DNA of 64,000 bases, taken from contig JAJXUV010000006.1 in assembly GCA_021782495.1 (NCBI GenBank), forward strand, positions 46,241 through 110,240. Reading direction: 5' to 3'. Source of the DNA: Pseudomonadota bacterium (lineage in GTDB: Bacteria > Pseudomonadota > Gammaproteobacteria > UBA1113). Shown here one piece after another: positions 52,784-61,053 of this stretch; position 1 is the first letter of the stretch, and each line of letters opens with the position of its first letter. Position numbers and translations under genes: made by a program. The notes below the pieces were generated by a model, which was not told the origin of the DNA, did not search any database, and saw only the letters and a list, made by a program, of their open reading frames with translations.

Positions 52784-53692
52784 ATGATGACATTTCACGA
52801 ACAAGCAGGCACAATGTGGCTAGATGGGGAATTTATTCAAAATGAAGCGGCCCATATTTCTCTTTTGACCCATACTTTACATTATGGTGTTGGGGTTTTT
52901 GAAGGGGTGAGATGTTATCAAACAGAAAAAGGTCCGGCCATATTTAGGTTAAAAGAACACACGGAACGTTTGTTGAATTCAGCGCGTATTTTAAAAATGG
53001 CTATTCCTTATGAAGAAACGCTATTGAATCAGATTCAATGCGATATTATCAATCATAATAAATTGACCTCTGCGTATATACGGCCGATGGTATTTTATGG
53101 CAGCGATTATTTAGGTCTACAAACCAAAGCATTACAATGTCGAGTGATGATTGCTGCGTGGAAATGGGGAAGTTATTTTAATGCCGATACTCAAGGTATT
53201 AAAGTGCATACCTCTTCTTTTATTCGCCATCACTCGAACAGTGTTTTATGCAAAGCAAAAGCGAATGGAAACTATATTAATTCAATCATGGCTTTACAAG
53301 AAGCAAATGACCAAGGTTGTGATGAAGCCTTAATGCTCGATCATCAAGGGTTAGTGGCTGAGGGAAGCTCTGCGAATGTGTTTATTGTTAGAAATGGTAA
53401 ATTGTATACACCAAACCGTAAATCCATATTAGAAGGCATCACACGGGCCACCGTGATGACAATAGCGCGTGATGAAGGCATTGAAGTCGTTGAAACCGAT
53501 CTAACACGCGATGAATTGTATATTGCCAGCGAGATTTTTTTCACGGGCACAGCGGCTGAAATCACACCTGTTGCTGAAATAGATGGCCGTTCTCTTTCTA
53601 AAGGCACTATGACGCAGTTTCTACAACAACGTTATCAAGCAATCGTTCAGGGCAAGGAAAAAAAGTATCAAGATTGGTTGACAGTGATTTAA
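52784..53692 (+). CDS. ilvE: Branched-chain amino acid aminotransferase
   Basis: PLP enzyme that carries out the last step of leucine (and isoleucine, valine) synthesis. The 302 residues are of fold type IV: the phosphate and substrate region HYGVGVFEGVRCYQ, the PLP Lys in VLCKAKANGNYINSIMA, EGSSANVFIVRNGKLYTP, ILEGITRATVM and FFTGTAAEITPVAEIDGR. It completes a leuA(short)-leuCDB-ilvE operon that could convert ketoisovalerate to leucine. Two adjacent ATGs follow TGGAG. It overlaps the convergent rsmB by 4 nt. Confidence 0.96.
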   Translation: MMTFHEQAGTMWLDGEFIQNEAAHISLLTHTLHYGVGVFEGVRCYQTEKGPAIFRLKEHTERLLNSARILKMAIPYEETLLNQIQCDIINHNKLTSAYIRPMVFYGSDYLGLQTKALQCRVMIAAWKWGSYFNADTQGIKVHTSSFIRHHSNSVLCKAKANGNYINSIMALQEANDQGCDEALMLDHQGLVAEGSSANVFIVRNGKLYTPNRKSILEGITRATVMTIARDEGIEVVETDLTRDELYIASEIFFTGTAAEITPVAEIDGRSLSKGTMTQFLQQRYQAIVQGKEKKYQDWLTVI

Positions 53693-54996
53693 ACTATTTT
53701 TTGCAATTTGGCATAATAAAACCCATCACTCTCATAAAGGCCGGGCAATAATTGAGTGCCATAAGGTGTAGATAAGCCAAAGCCTGATTGAATAGGCACA
53801 CTGCGCGCTGTTTTTTCACCATCTAAAAAAGCTTTGATCACCTGATCGTTTTCCTGAGGACATGTAGAACAGGTGATATAGATCAATAAAGCGTTTGGTT
53901 TGAGATAAGCCCATAAAGCATTTAACATCTTAGATTGAAGCGCAGCGAATTGCGCGATGTCTTCGGGTTGACGCAACCGTTTGATGTCGGGATGTCTGCG
54001 AATCACACCCATCGCGGAACAAGGGACATCGGCAATGATACGATCGTATAAAGTGTGTTTATCCCACCAAGTATCGGGTTTTAAAATATCGGCGGTGATC
54101 AATTGCACACGATTTGAATAACCTAGGCGTTTTAAATTTTCTTTAATTTTTTGCATTCTATTCTTATCTATTTCCACTGCGGTAACTTTAACTGAAGTCG
54201 GTGCTGTTTCAAGCAAATGCAATAATTTTCCGCCGGGTGCACTGCAGGTGTCTAAAATAGCCAATTCAGGCTGTAGCTCTAGCAAAGTCGGTAAATATTG
54301 TGCCCCACTGTCTTGCACGGACACCAAACCTTCGCTGAATCCAGGCAAATGGTCGACATTCATCGCTTTTTCCAAAATAACGGCGCTGGAAAGAGCAGGA
54401 ATATCGCGAAAAGCAATTTGCGCTTGAGTTAATAAATCTAAATAAGCGGATTTTTCAATGCGCGATAAATTGACGCGCAAAGTCATCGGTGGCCGTGTAT
54501 TATTCGCCTCACAAATGATTTGCCATTGTTCTGGAAAAGCTTTTTTCCAAAGATCAATCATCCATTGTGGATGTGAATAAAAAGCATTTTCGGGTACATT
54601 TTGTGAATTAGCACCATCATCTTGTTGCCGCAAAAAATGACGTAACACTGCATTCACTACGCCTTTGGCCCAGGGTTTATGGCTAAGCGCATTCACGGTT
54701 TCTGCTACACTGACGGCTTGCGGCAAACGCGTTTCTTGCAATTGATATAAACCCAGTAACAAAGCTATTTCAATATCGCTATCTTGCTTTTTAAAAGGTT
54801 TACGCAATAAGGGTTTTAAGCTATAAATTAAACGATCGTAATGCCGCAAAGTGCCATAGCACCATTCTTGCAAGAGCCCATTTTCTTTGGAATTTTTTTT
54901 CAAAGCTTGGCTGAAAGCTTCATCTAAGGAATATCCTTCTACTAACACAGCTTGTAAAATCGCAACTGCGCGCGCTTGTAAATTGGGTGTTTTCAT
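53689..54996 (-). CDS. rsmB: 16S rRNA m5C967 methyltransferase
   Basis: SAM-dependent methyltransferase for C967 of 16S rRNA. About 435 residues: an N-terminal NusB-like RNA-binding domain (ARAVAILQAVLVEGYSLDEAF) and a C-terminal Rossmann domain. SAM motif ILDTCSAPGGKLLHLLE. The first catalytic Cys is in ADVPCSAMGVIRRHPDIK and the second in YITCSTCPQENDQVI. Start choice: ATG 54996 overlaps the fmt stop (ATGA); the frame open to 55023 is not family-like. The fmt-rsmB order is common in gammaproteobacteria. Confidence 0.95.
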   Translation of the reverse strand: MKTPNLQARAVAILQAVLVEGYSLDEAFSQALKKNSKENGLLQEWCYGTLRHYDRLIYSLKPLLRKPFKKQDSDIEIALLLGLYQLQETRLPQAVSVAETVNALSHKPWAKGVVNAVLRHFLRQQDDGANSQNVPENAFYSHPQWMIDLWKKAFPEQWQIICEANNTRPPMTLRVNLSRIEKSAYLDLLTQAQIAFRDIPALSSAVILEKAMNVDHLPGFSEGLVSVQDSGAQYLPTLLELQPELAILDTCSAPGGKLLHLLETAPTSVKVTAVEIDKNRMQKIKENLKRLGYSNRVQLITADILKPDTWWDKHTLYDRIIADVPCSAMGVIRRHPDIKRLRQPEDIAQFAALQSKMLNALWAYLKPNALLIYITCSTCPQENDQVIKAFLDGEKTARSVPIQSGFGLSTPYGTQLLPGLYESDGFYYAKLQKIV

Positions 54997-55931
54997 GTGA
55001 AGCGATTTCCCGATGCAAACCAATGGCCATACCCATTTAAAACATCTTGAATGGACATTGGTTTTTTTCCAGCGATTTGTATTTGGCTAATGCAAAGATG
55101 GTTTTCACCCGTTTGTACCCACAATCCGTGTTTATTGGCTTGGTGAATGATGCCGGCTTCAGAAGGATTATTCTTCAGCGTATTGTCTACTTTAGCCGCT
55201 AAAATTTTAATGGGTGTGTCTTTGAATACTGCATAAGCACCCGGCGTGCTGGCGAAAGCACGAATGCGGCGATCCAATTCTGTGGCGCTTTGATGCCAGC
55301 TTAAATGCAAATCTTCTTTAGTCCATTTGGGTGCATAGCAAGCAAGGGCTTCATCTTGATTTGTTTTTTTAAGAGTATGATGACGTATGTCGTTTAAAGT
55401 TTCTGTGAGTAGCTTGATGCTTAAAGGCAATAACCGTTGATATAAACTGTCGCGTGTTTCTGTATCGTGAATGGGAAAGGCTTCTTGCTTTAAAATAGGA
55501 CCGGCATCCAATCCTGCGACCATTTCCATAATGCTAACCCCCGTCATGGCATCGCCGGCTAACAAAGGACTTTCTATGGGCGAAGCGCCGCGCCAACGGG
55601 GTAAGAGGGAAGGATGCACATTGACTGGAAAGGGAATGAAAGACAATATCGCTTGTGGGATCAACAAACCATATGCAACGACTAATAACACATCGGCTTT
55701 TAAAGCTGCTAAGGATGCTTGTACATTGGCATCGCGCAAACTAAGCGGTGTAGAAACAGGAATTCCATGCTGCAAAGCCGTTTCTTTGACGGGGGTTTGA
55801 TGCAAGTTTCTGCCGCGTCCAGAAGGTTTGTCGGCTTGTGTTAACACCTGAACGATATTTTCCCCTTGTTCCATCAGCGTTTTCAAAATAGCATCGGAAA
55901 AATCGCTAGAACCTGCAAATAAAATTTTCAT
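54993..55931 (-). CDS. fmt: Methionyl-tRNA formyltransferase
   Basis: Formylates initiator Met-tRNA. The 312 residues carry ILFAGSSDFSDAILKTL at the N-terminus, the catalytic segment VNVHPSLLPRWRGASPIESPLLAGD (in parts: VNVHPSLLPRWRGASPI) and the conserved Asp region MTGVSIMEMVAGLDAGPIL, plus a C-terminal OB-like domain. It lies directly downstream of dut (no gap) and overlaps rsmB by 4 nt. def (deformylase), a common upstream neighbour, is not here. Confidence 0.96.
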   Translation of the reverse strand: MKILFAGSSDFSDAILKTLMEQGENIVQVLTQADKPSGRGRNLHQTPVKETALQHGIPVSTPLSLRDANVQASLAALKADVLLVVAYGLLIPQAILSFIPFPVNVHPSLLPRWRGASPIESPLLAGDAMTGVSIMEMVAGLDAGPILKQEAFPIHDTETRDSLYQRLLPLSIKLLTETLNDIRHHTLKKTNQDEALACYAPKWTKEDLHLSWHQSATELDRRIRAFASTPGAYAVFKDTPIKILAAKVDNTLKNNPSEAGIIHQANKHGLWVQTGENHLCISQIQIAGKKPMSIQDVLNGYGHWFASGNRFT

Positions 55932-56396
55932 TTATTCTTTGCCCGTATGACCAAATCCTCTTTCGCCACGGTCAGAGGCTCTAAATTCAGTCACGGTATT
56001 GAAATCCACTTGGATGATCGGTAAAAAAACCAATTGCGCGATTCTATCGCCCGGTGTGATTTCAAATACTTGAGTGCCGCGATTCCAGCAAGAAATCATC
56101 AAAGGACCTTGATAATCGGAATCTATCAAACCCACCAAATTGCCGAGCACAATGCCGTGTTTGTGCCCTAAGCCTGAACGAGGCAAAACCGTGGCGGCAA
56201 TATTGGGATCTTGAATGTGGATGGCCAAACCCGTTGGAATCAGTTCTGTTTGTCCGGGCTGAAGTGCTAAAGGTGTGTCTAAAATCGCTCGTAAATCGAC
56301 GCCTGCGGCACCTTCAGTGGCATAAGTCGGTAGAGGGTAGATGGAACCGATTCGTTCATCTAATATTTTCAGTTGAATGCTTTGTTTTTTTGCCAT
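55932..56396 (-). CDS. dut: Deoxyuridine triphosphatase
   Basis: Hydrolyses dUTP to dUMP, limiting uracil in DNA. The 154-residue trimeric dUTPase has all five motifs: [49 protein letters not shown] and the C-terminal ERGFGHTG. It overlaps the end of coaBC by 41 nt, and its ribosome site (AGGACA) lies inside coaBC. coaBC-dut is a common gene order. Confidence 0.97.
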   Translation of the reverse strand: MAKKQSIQLKILDERIGSIYPLPTYATEGAAGVDLRAILDTPLALQPGQTELIPTGLAIHIQDPNIAATVLPRSGLGHKHGIVLGNLVGLIDSDYQGPLMISCWNRGTQVFEITPGDRIAQLVFLPIIQVDFNTVTEFRASDRGERGFGHTGKE

Positions 56397-57570
56397 AATA
56401 ATGTCCTATCCATTCTATTAAACGGTGTGCCAATTCTACTTTGGGTTGTAAGTCAAAGTGCGTGGCTTCTTCTGCAGTGTATACGTCGACGCTATTCATG
56501 TCGCTGTCAAATCCACCTTCCACATGGCCAACTTGATTCGCAATGATCACATCCATATTTTTTTCGATTCGCTTAGAACGCGCCTTCGATTCGAGTGCTT
56601 CTGTTTGCGCTGCAAAACCAATGATAACCGGTTTGGGATTTAATTGCCCGACAGCATGAATGATGTCAGGATTCACAGTGATCGCCAAACTAGAACCCAC
56701 CGATTGTTTAGTGCTTTTTTGCGTTGAATTTTCAGAGGGTCTAAAATCAGCAACAGCGGCGGCCCCCAGAAAAATGTCGCTGTTTTGTACGTGTTGCATG
56801 ACCGCTTGATGCATTTCCAAGGCAGTTTCTACAGAAACAAATTGTGCTCCCTTAGGCGGCGTTAAAGCTGTCGGACCACTGATTAAAATCACTTTAGCAC
56901 CGCATTGTGTTGCGGCCTGAGCGAGCGCATACCCCATTTTGCCAGAACTACGGTTGCTGATGAATCGCACGGGATCCAAAGGTTCGCGGGTGGGTCCTGC
57001 TGTGATGACAATCGTTTTTCCATGGAGGGGGGAGTTAGATATCTTTTTCTCGATGCATTGCACGATCTCTTCAGGTTCTAATAGGCGCCCTAAACCATAT
57101 TCGCCGCAAGCTTGTGCGCCTTCGGCCGGTCCCCAAATGGCAAAACCAAATTGCTTTAAACGTTGCACATTGGCTTGAGTCAAAGGATTATGCCACATGC
57201 GATGATTCATCGCAGGCACCAAAGCAATGGGTGCTGTGCTGGCCAAACACACGGCTGTTAAAAGATCGTTCGCCATCCCTTGCGCCAATCTCGCCATGAT
57301 ATCCGCACTGGCCGGGGCAATCACGATTTGATCAGCGAAGCGCGCAAGACTGATGTGATCCATCGCTGCTTCAGTGGCAGCGTCTAATAAATCGCAACCC
57401 ACGGGATGACCCGACACCGCTTGAAAGGTCAAGGGAGTGACAAAACTTTGTGCAGATTGAGTCATGGCCACGCGCACTGTATGCCCGCGTTCGCGCAAAC
57501 GGCGCACCAAATCCACACTTTTATACGCAGCGATGCCACCGCTCACGCCTAGTAAAATAGATTGACTCAC
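56356..57570 (-). CDS. coaBC: Bifunctional CoaBC (phosphopantothenoylcysteine synthetase/decarboxylase)
   Basis: Two steps of coenzyme A synthesis. The 404 residues include an N-terminal flavoprotein decarboxylase ([19 protein letters not shown], the active-site His in [11 protein letters not shown], and the PAMNHRMW motif) and a C-terminal CTP-dependent synthetase ([25 protein letters not shown], here in parts: [14 protein letters not shown] and [12 protein letters not shown]). The 3' end overlaps dut by 41 nt. It is divergent from the thiamine-precursor transporter with a 66-nt spacer. Confidence 0.96.
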   Translation of the reverse strand: MSQSILLGVSGGIAAYKSVDLVRRLRERGHTVRVAMTQSAQSFVTPLTFQAVSGHPVGCDLLDAATEAAMDHISLARFADQIVIAPASADIMARLAQGMANDLLTAVCLASTAPIALVPAMNHRMWHNPLTQANVQRLKQFGFAIWGPAEGAQACGEYGLGRLLEPEEIVQCIEKKISNSPLHGKTIVITAGPTREPLDPVRFISNRSSGKMGYALAQAATQCGAKVILISGPTALTPPKGAQFVSVETALEMHQAVMQHVQNSDIFLGAAAVADFRPSENSTQKSTKQSVGSSLAITVNPDIIHAVGQLNPKPVIIGFAAQTEALESKARSKRIEKNMDVIIANQVGHVEGGFDSDMNSVDVYTAEEATHFDLQPKVELAHRLIEWIGHYYGKKTKHSTENIR

Positions 57571-57636
57571 AATGACCTCTTCAGTATAATTTCTAGCTCT
57601 ATTCTAGCTTAAATCTGCCCTAAAAGGTAAGTCTTC

Positions 57637-58395
57637 ATGTCAGATGCGCCTGCTATTGATTTACATCAAGTTTCTTTCGCTTATGCTGGGCAATCTCTAT
57701 TTGAAGGCTTGTCCTTTCAATTACCCGCCGGGAAATGTGCTTGTTTGTTAGGGCCAAGTGGTGTGGGTAAATCCAGTTTATTGCAATTGATCGCAGGTAT
57801 TTTGCCTTTGTCGTCTGATGCCGGCGAAATCAAAGCCAGCGATGGGTTGGCTTTAAAAGGTCGGGTGGCCTATATGGCGCAAACGGATTTACTGATGCCT
57901 TGGACTTCTGTTGTGAATAATGTGGTCTTGGGCGAAAAATTAAGGCAAGGTCGTTTTCGTTTGAATAAACTTTATATTGAACGTGCTTTGCATTATTTGG
58001 AACAAGTGGGTTTATTAAAATATGCGCACCACAAACCCGATCAATTGTCACAAGGCATGCGTCAGCGCGTGGCTTTAGCGCGCACTTTGTTTGAAGACAA
58101 GCCGATTGTGTTGATGGATGAACCCTTTAGCGCTTTGGATGTCATACGCAAATTGGAATTGCAATCTTTGGCTGTTGAGGTATTGCGAGAACGCACCGTG
58201 TTTTGGGTGACACACGATCCTTTGGAAGCCTTGAGAGTAGGTGAAGCGATTTTTGTTTTAGCAGGATGGCCTGCACGCATTCGGTATCAAGTGTGTCCAC
58301 CCGAAGCCGTACCGCGCGATGTACGCCAAGCCAATATTATTGCTTTAGAAGCGGAATTGATCGCAGCCCTTTGTCAAAAGGATCTTCCATGTTAA
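57637..58395 (+). CDS. ABC transporter ATPase, ThiZ/SsuB-like
   Basis: ATP-binding subunit of an importer in the nitrate/sulfonate/thiamine-precursor class. The 252 residues have Walker A LLGPSGVGKSSLLQL, Q-loop MAQTDLLMPW, signature QLSQGMRQRVALARTL, Walker B PIVLMDEPFSALD and H-loop VFWVTHDPLEALRVGE. It overlaps the permease gene by 7 nt. The system is assigned from the binding protein downstream, which is NMT1/THI5-like, so ThiZ is the likely role. Confidence 0.85.
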   Translation: MSDAPAIDLHQVSFAYAGQSLFEGLSFQLPAGKCACLLGPSGVGKSSLLQLIAGILPLSSDAGEIKASDGLALKGRVAYMAQTDLLMPWTSVVNNVVLGEKLRQGRFRLNKLYIERALHYLEQVGLLKYAHHKPDQLSQGMRQRVALARTLFEDKPIVLMDEPFSALDVIRKLELQSLAVEVLRERTVFWVTHDPLEALRVGEAIFVLAGWPARIRYQVCPPEAVPRDVRQANIIALEAELIAALCQKDLPC

Positions 58396-59120
58396 AAAGA
58401 ATTTTAATTTCTGCGTTGAGTTTAATTTTGTTATGGCAGCTTGTGTTATGGGTATGGCGTTTACCCCCGTATATTCTTCCAAGCCCTTGGCAAGTGTGGA
58501 GGGTTTGGCAGCAAGGTTATGGCATTTTATTACAACAAAGTATCCCGACTTTGTGTGAAACCCTAGTGTCTTTTGCTTTGGCCATTTTAGTGGGGTGCAT
58601 GATGGCTTTGACGCTTGCGTATTTTAAATGGGCGAGAGCGTGGTTGTTCCCTTGGGTCTTGGTGAGTCAAGCCTTGCCGACTTTTGCTTTGGCACCTTTA
58701 TTGGTCGTATGGTTAGGTTATGGCATCGGGTCTAAAATTGCCACGGCCCTCATCATGATGTTTTTCCCGATTACTTCCGCTTTTTACGATGGATTAAGGC
58801 GCACAAAACCTGAATGGTTAGATTTAGCCAAAACGATGGATGCTAAAAAAAGCGCGGTATTGTGGTTTATTTGCGTTCCGGCCGCGCTGCCGAATTTAGC
58901 TTCGGGTTTGAGAGTCGCTGCGGTATTAGCGCCGATGGGGGCGGTGATTGGTGAATGGGTAGGGTCGAGCCGAGGCCTAGGGTATTTGATGTTGAATGCG
59001 AATGCGCGTATGCAGATTGATTGGATGTTTGCGGCTTTAATGGCGATTACGCTCTGGACTTTATTGTTGTACAGTGTGGTAGATTGGGTGTTGAAGAAGT
59101 GGATTCGGTGGCATGTGTGA
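58389..59120 (+). CDS. ABC transporter permease, ThiX/SsuC-like
   Basis: Inner-membrane permease of 243 residues with about six helices. It contains the EAA-like loop that contacts the ATPase (PEWLDLAKTMDAKKSAVLWFICVPAALP, in parts: DLAKTMDAKKSAVLWF and ICVPAALPNLASGL). Hydrophobic segments include ILISALSLILLWQLVLWVW. Start: ATG 58389 overlaps the ATPase gene by 7 nt; the longer open frame from 58266 is a shadow. The following 387 nt are non-coding repeats before the binding-protein gene. Confidence 0.85.
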   Translation: MLKRILISALSLILLWQLVLWVWRLPPYILPSPWQVWRVWQQGYGILLQQSIPTLCETLVSFALAILVGCMMALTLAYFKWARAWLFPWVLVSQALPTFALAPLLVVWLGYGIGSKIATALIMMFFPITSAFYDGLRRTKPEWLDLAKTMDAKKSAVLWFICVPAALPNLASGLRVAAVLAPMGAVIGEWVGSSRGLGYLMLNANARMQIDWMFAALMAITLWTLLLYSVVDWVLKKWIRWHV

Positions 59121-59167
59121 TGTGTGTTTTCTTAATCACGCTCATTGGTCTGCTGCTCGTGTGTCAA

Positions 59168-59206
59168 ACACGCCGTGAATACATCCCTGTAGGCTCGTAC
59201 GCCGCT
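59168..59206. repeat. Partial copy of the element found in the AddB-like gene
   Basis: ACACGCCGTGAATACATCC then CTGTAGGCTCGTACGC matches the centre of the 16517-16632 palindrome with about two differences, but without the long flanking arms. Confidence 0.75.
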
Positions 59207-59347
59207 GAGCTTTTCCGCGCATTGTTTGTGATGTGGCGCGGCCGGAGGACCCATCACCGGCCACCTTGCGATAAGCATCGAAACAACTATCTCGTATTTT
59301 TGGCTTTTAACGCGAATTCTGTTTAAGAGTTCACGTTTGATTATTCT

Positions 59348-59375
59348 AACCGAGCCGCGACCGTTAGGGAGCGGT
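59348..59375. repeat. Half copy of the CCGAGCCGCGACC repeat
   Basis: TAACCGAGCCGCGACCG then TTAGGGAGCGG, followed by GTGGTTCGGAGCGAGAAACC, which can form an alternative small hairpin instead of the missing right arm. Confidence 0.75.
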
Positions 59376-59507
59376 GGTTCGGAGCGAGAAACCACGGCTA
59401 CGAGAAAAAGGCTATTTCAAATGAAAAATCCCGGATCCATATGTGCCGGCCTCTGGGATCTTCGGCTCGCAATGACCGGATATTAGAGGAAAAAAAGAGA
59501 GAAAAAA

Positions 59508-60416
59508 ATGAGAGTAAGAAAAATAATTGTGTTGTGGGTTTGTGTGGTATTGAGTTTTGGTGTATCCGCAGAAACAGTGAAATCACGCCACATAACAGTG
59601 GTGTTGGATTGGTTTATGAATCCAGATCATGCGCCTTTGTTTGTGGCAAAATGGCAAGGTTTTTTTGCGAAAGAAGGTTTGGATGTTGAGCTGCTTAATC
59701 CTGCCGATCCCACGGATCCGGCTAAATGGGTCGCCGCAGGTCAAGCGGACATTGCAGTGACCTACGAACCGCAATTTTTGATGGCGCAAAAACAAGGTTT
59801 GCCTTTGGTGTGGTTAGCGACTTTGGTAGCAACGCCCATGGATTGCATCGTGACTTTGGAAGAAAATGGTATTCGTCGCATTCAAGATTTCAGAGGAAAA
59901 CGCATCGGGTATTCTTCGGGCGTTATCGACGATGTATTGTTGACCACGATCTTAAAACAAGCCGGATTAAGCCGAAAAGATTTTACTTTAATCAATGTGC
60001 GTTATAATTTAAGCCAAGCGCTGTTGAGTCATCAAGTGGATATTATTGCAGGGACCATGTGTAACTTTGAACCCAATGAAATTCGTTTGGCTGGCAAAAA
60101 ACCGCTATTATTTTATCCCGCAGATTATCATATTCCCAATTACGAAGAATTGATTTTGGTGACGAATGTGAAAGAAGCGCGCGATCCTGCTTTGATAAAA
60201 TTTACCACAGCGCTTCAGCAAGGAACGAATTATTTGATTCGTCATCCTCAGGAATCTTGGCAAGCTTTTGCCAGAGCCTATCCCGAATTGAACAATGAAT
60301 TAAACCGACGCGCTTGGTTTGAAAGCCTTTCTTATTTTGCCAGGAGACCCACTGCTTATGATGATCAAAGTTATCAACAAATGAAAGCGTTTTTGCAGCA
60401 AGAAGGGTTATTGTAA
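59508..60416 (+). CDS. Thiamine-pyrimidine precursor binding protein, ThiY-like (NMT1/THI5 family)
   Basis: A periplasmic solute-binding protein of 302 residues with a signal peptide (MRVRKIIVLWVCVVLSFGVSA). The mature start VVLDWFMNPDHAPLFVAKWQGFFAKEGLDVEL, shown here in parts (VVLDWFMNPDHAPLFVAKWQ, KEGLDVEL), is the typical opening of NMT1/THI5-like proteins that bind formylaminopyrimidine or HMP. Later marks are DIAVTYEPQFLMA and IIAGTMCNFEPNEI. With the ATPase and permease upstream it forms a ThiXYZ-like importer for thiamine-pyrimidine salvage. No thiamine biosynthesis gene or TPP riboswitch is nearby. Confidence 0.85.
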   Translation: MRVRKIIVLWVCVVLSFGVSAETVKSRHITVVLDWFMNPDHAPLFVAKWQGFFAKEGLDVELLNPADPTDPAKWVAAGQADIAVTYEPQFLMAQKQGLPLVWLATLVATPMDCIVTLEENGIRRIQDFRGKRIGYSSGVIDDVLLTTILKQAGLSRKDFTLINVRYNLSQALLSHQVDIIAGTMCNFEPNEIRLAGKKPLLFYPADYHIPNYEELILVTNVKEARDPALIKFTTALQQGTNYLIRHPQESWQAFARAYPELNNELNRRAWFESLSYFARRPTAYDDQSYQQMKAFLQQEGLL

Positions 60417-60420
60417 GAGT

Positions 60421-61047
60421 TTACTTGAAAAAACTTTGAAGTGCCAAAAAGAATTGATACACGATGTACAGCATAACGCCTACTAGAATGACAGCAGAAC
60501 ATTTGTTGATGCCGATCATAAGTTTGCCGGAAGAATCCAGTTTGTGCATCGTTCGTCCCATGAAGGCTAACAACAAAAACCACGTAAAAGAAACAAAAAT
60601 ACAAGCAGCCGTATAAGCTATTCTGGCAGAGCCGCTAAAACTCAGGGCATTGGCGCCAATGATCACCACTGTATCGATAATGGCATGTGGATTGAGTAGA
60701 GAGACTGAAAGCGCAAATACAATTTGTTTTTTCATACTGACGGCTTTTGCTTTTTGTAGATGTGGCTTTGCTTGCCAAATAGTTCGGATAATAATGCTCA
60801 GAAAAATAAGGCCAACGAGGTAGATGATTATTTTTATCCAAACAAATTGGAACACCAATACCGATACGCCCGATACGGCTAAGACAATTAAAAGCGTATC
60901 GCACAAGCCGGCCGTGATGGCGACCGGCAATGTTTGATAAAAATGTTTTTGGCTGGCGCCTTGGTTAAACACAAATATATTTTGTGCCCCCAAAGGGATG
61001 ATCAAGCCAAAAGCGAATACAGCGCCATAAATAAAGGCTTCAATCAT
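60421..61047 (-). CDS. LysE/ArgO family amino acid exporter
   Basis: Inner-membrane exporter of basic amino acids by family, 208 residues with six hydrophobic segments. The N-terminal FGLIIPLGAQNIFVFNQGA motif and SLLNPHAIIDTVVIIG are characteristic of LysE/YggA (ArgO). No LysR-type ArgP-like regulator gene is adjacent. It lies 6 nt downstream of sppA on the same strand and ends 4 nt from the convergent thiY-like stop. Confidence 0.9.
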   Translation of the reverse strand: MIEAFIYGAVFAFGLIIPLGAQNIFVFNQGASQKHFYQTLPVAITAGLCDTLLIVLAVSGVSVLVFQFVWIKIIIYLVGLIFLSIIIRTIWQAKPHLQKAKAVSMKKQIVFALSVSLLNPHAIIDTVVIIGANALSFSGSARIAYTAACIFVSFTWFLLLAFMGRTMHKLDSSGKLMIGINKCSAVILVGVMLYIVYQFFLALQSFFK

Positions 61048-61053
61048 AAAGTC

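Larger units (their letters stand above)
59121..59507. other. 387-bp repeat-containing gap splitting the transporter operon
   Basis: No gene. It holds CACGCCGTGAATAC and CCCTGTAGGCTCG (59169-59200), shared with the element inside the AddB-like gene. It also holds AACGCGAATTCTGTTTAAG near 59310, half a CCGAGCCGCGACC repeat (59348-59375), and CGGCTCGCAATGACCGG near 59463. A small open frame here (59132-59395, minus) is a translation of these repeats. Confidence 0.75.

Noticed and set aside
57571..57636. Possible TPP riboswitch ahead of the ThiXYZ-like genes
   Set aside because: The spacer is only 66 nt and shows neither the CTGAGA nor the ACCTGA-type THI-box elements.
59132..59395. 87-residue minus-strand frame containing VRAYRDVFTAC
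   Set aside because: It is composed wholly of repeat fragments between two transporter genes. The peptide is shared only because the DNA element is shared.
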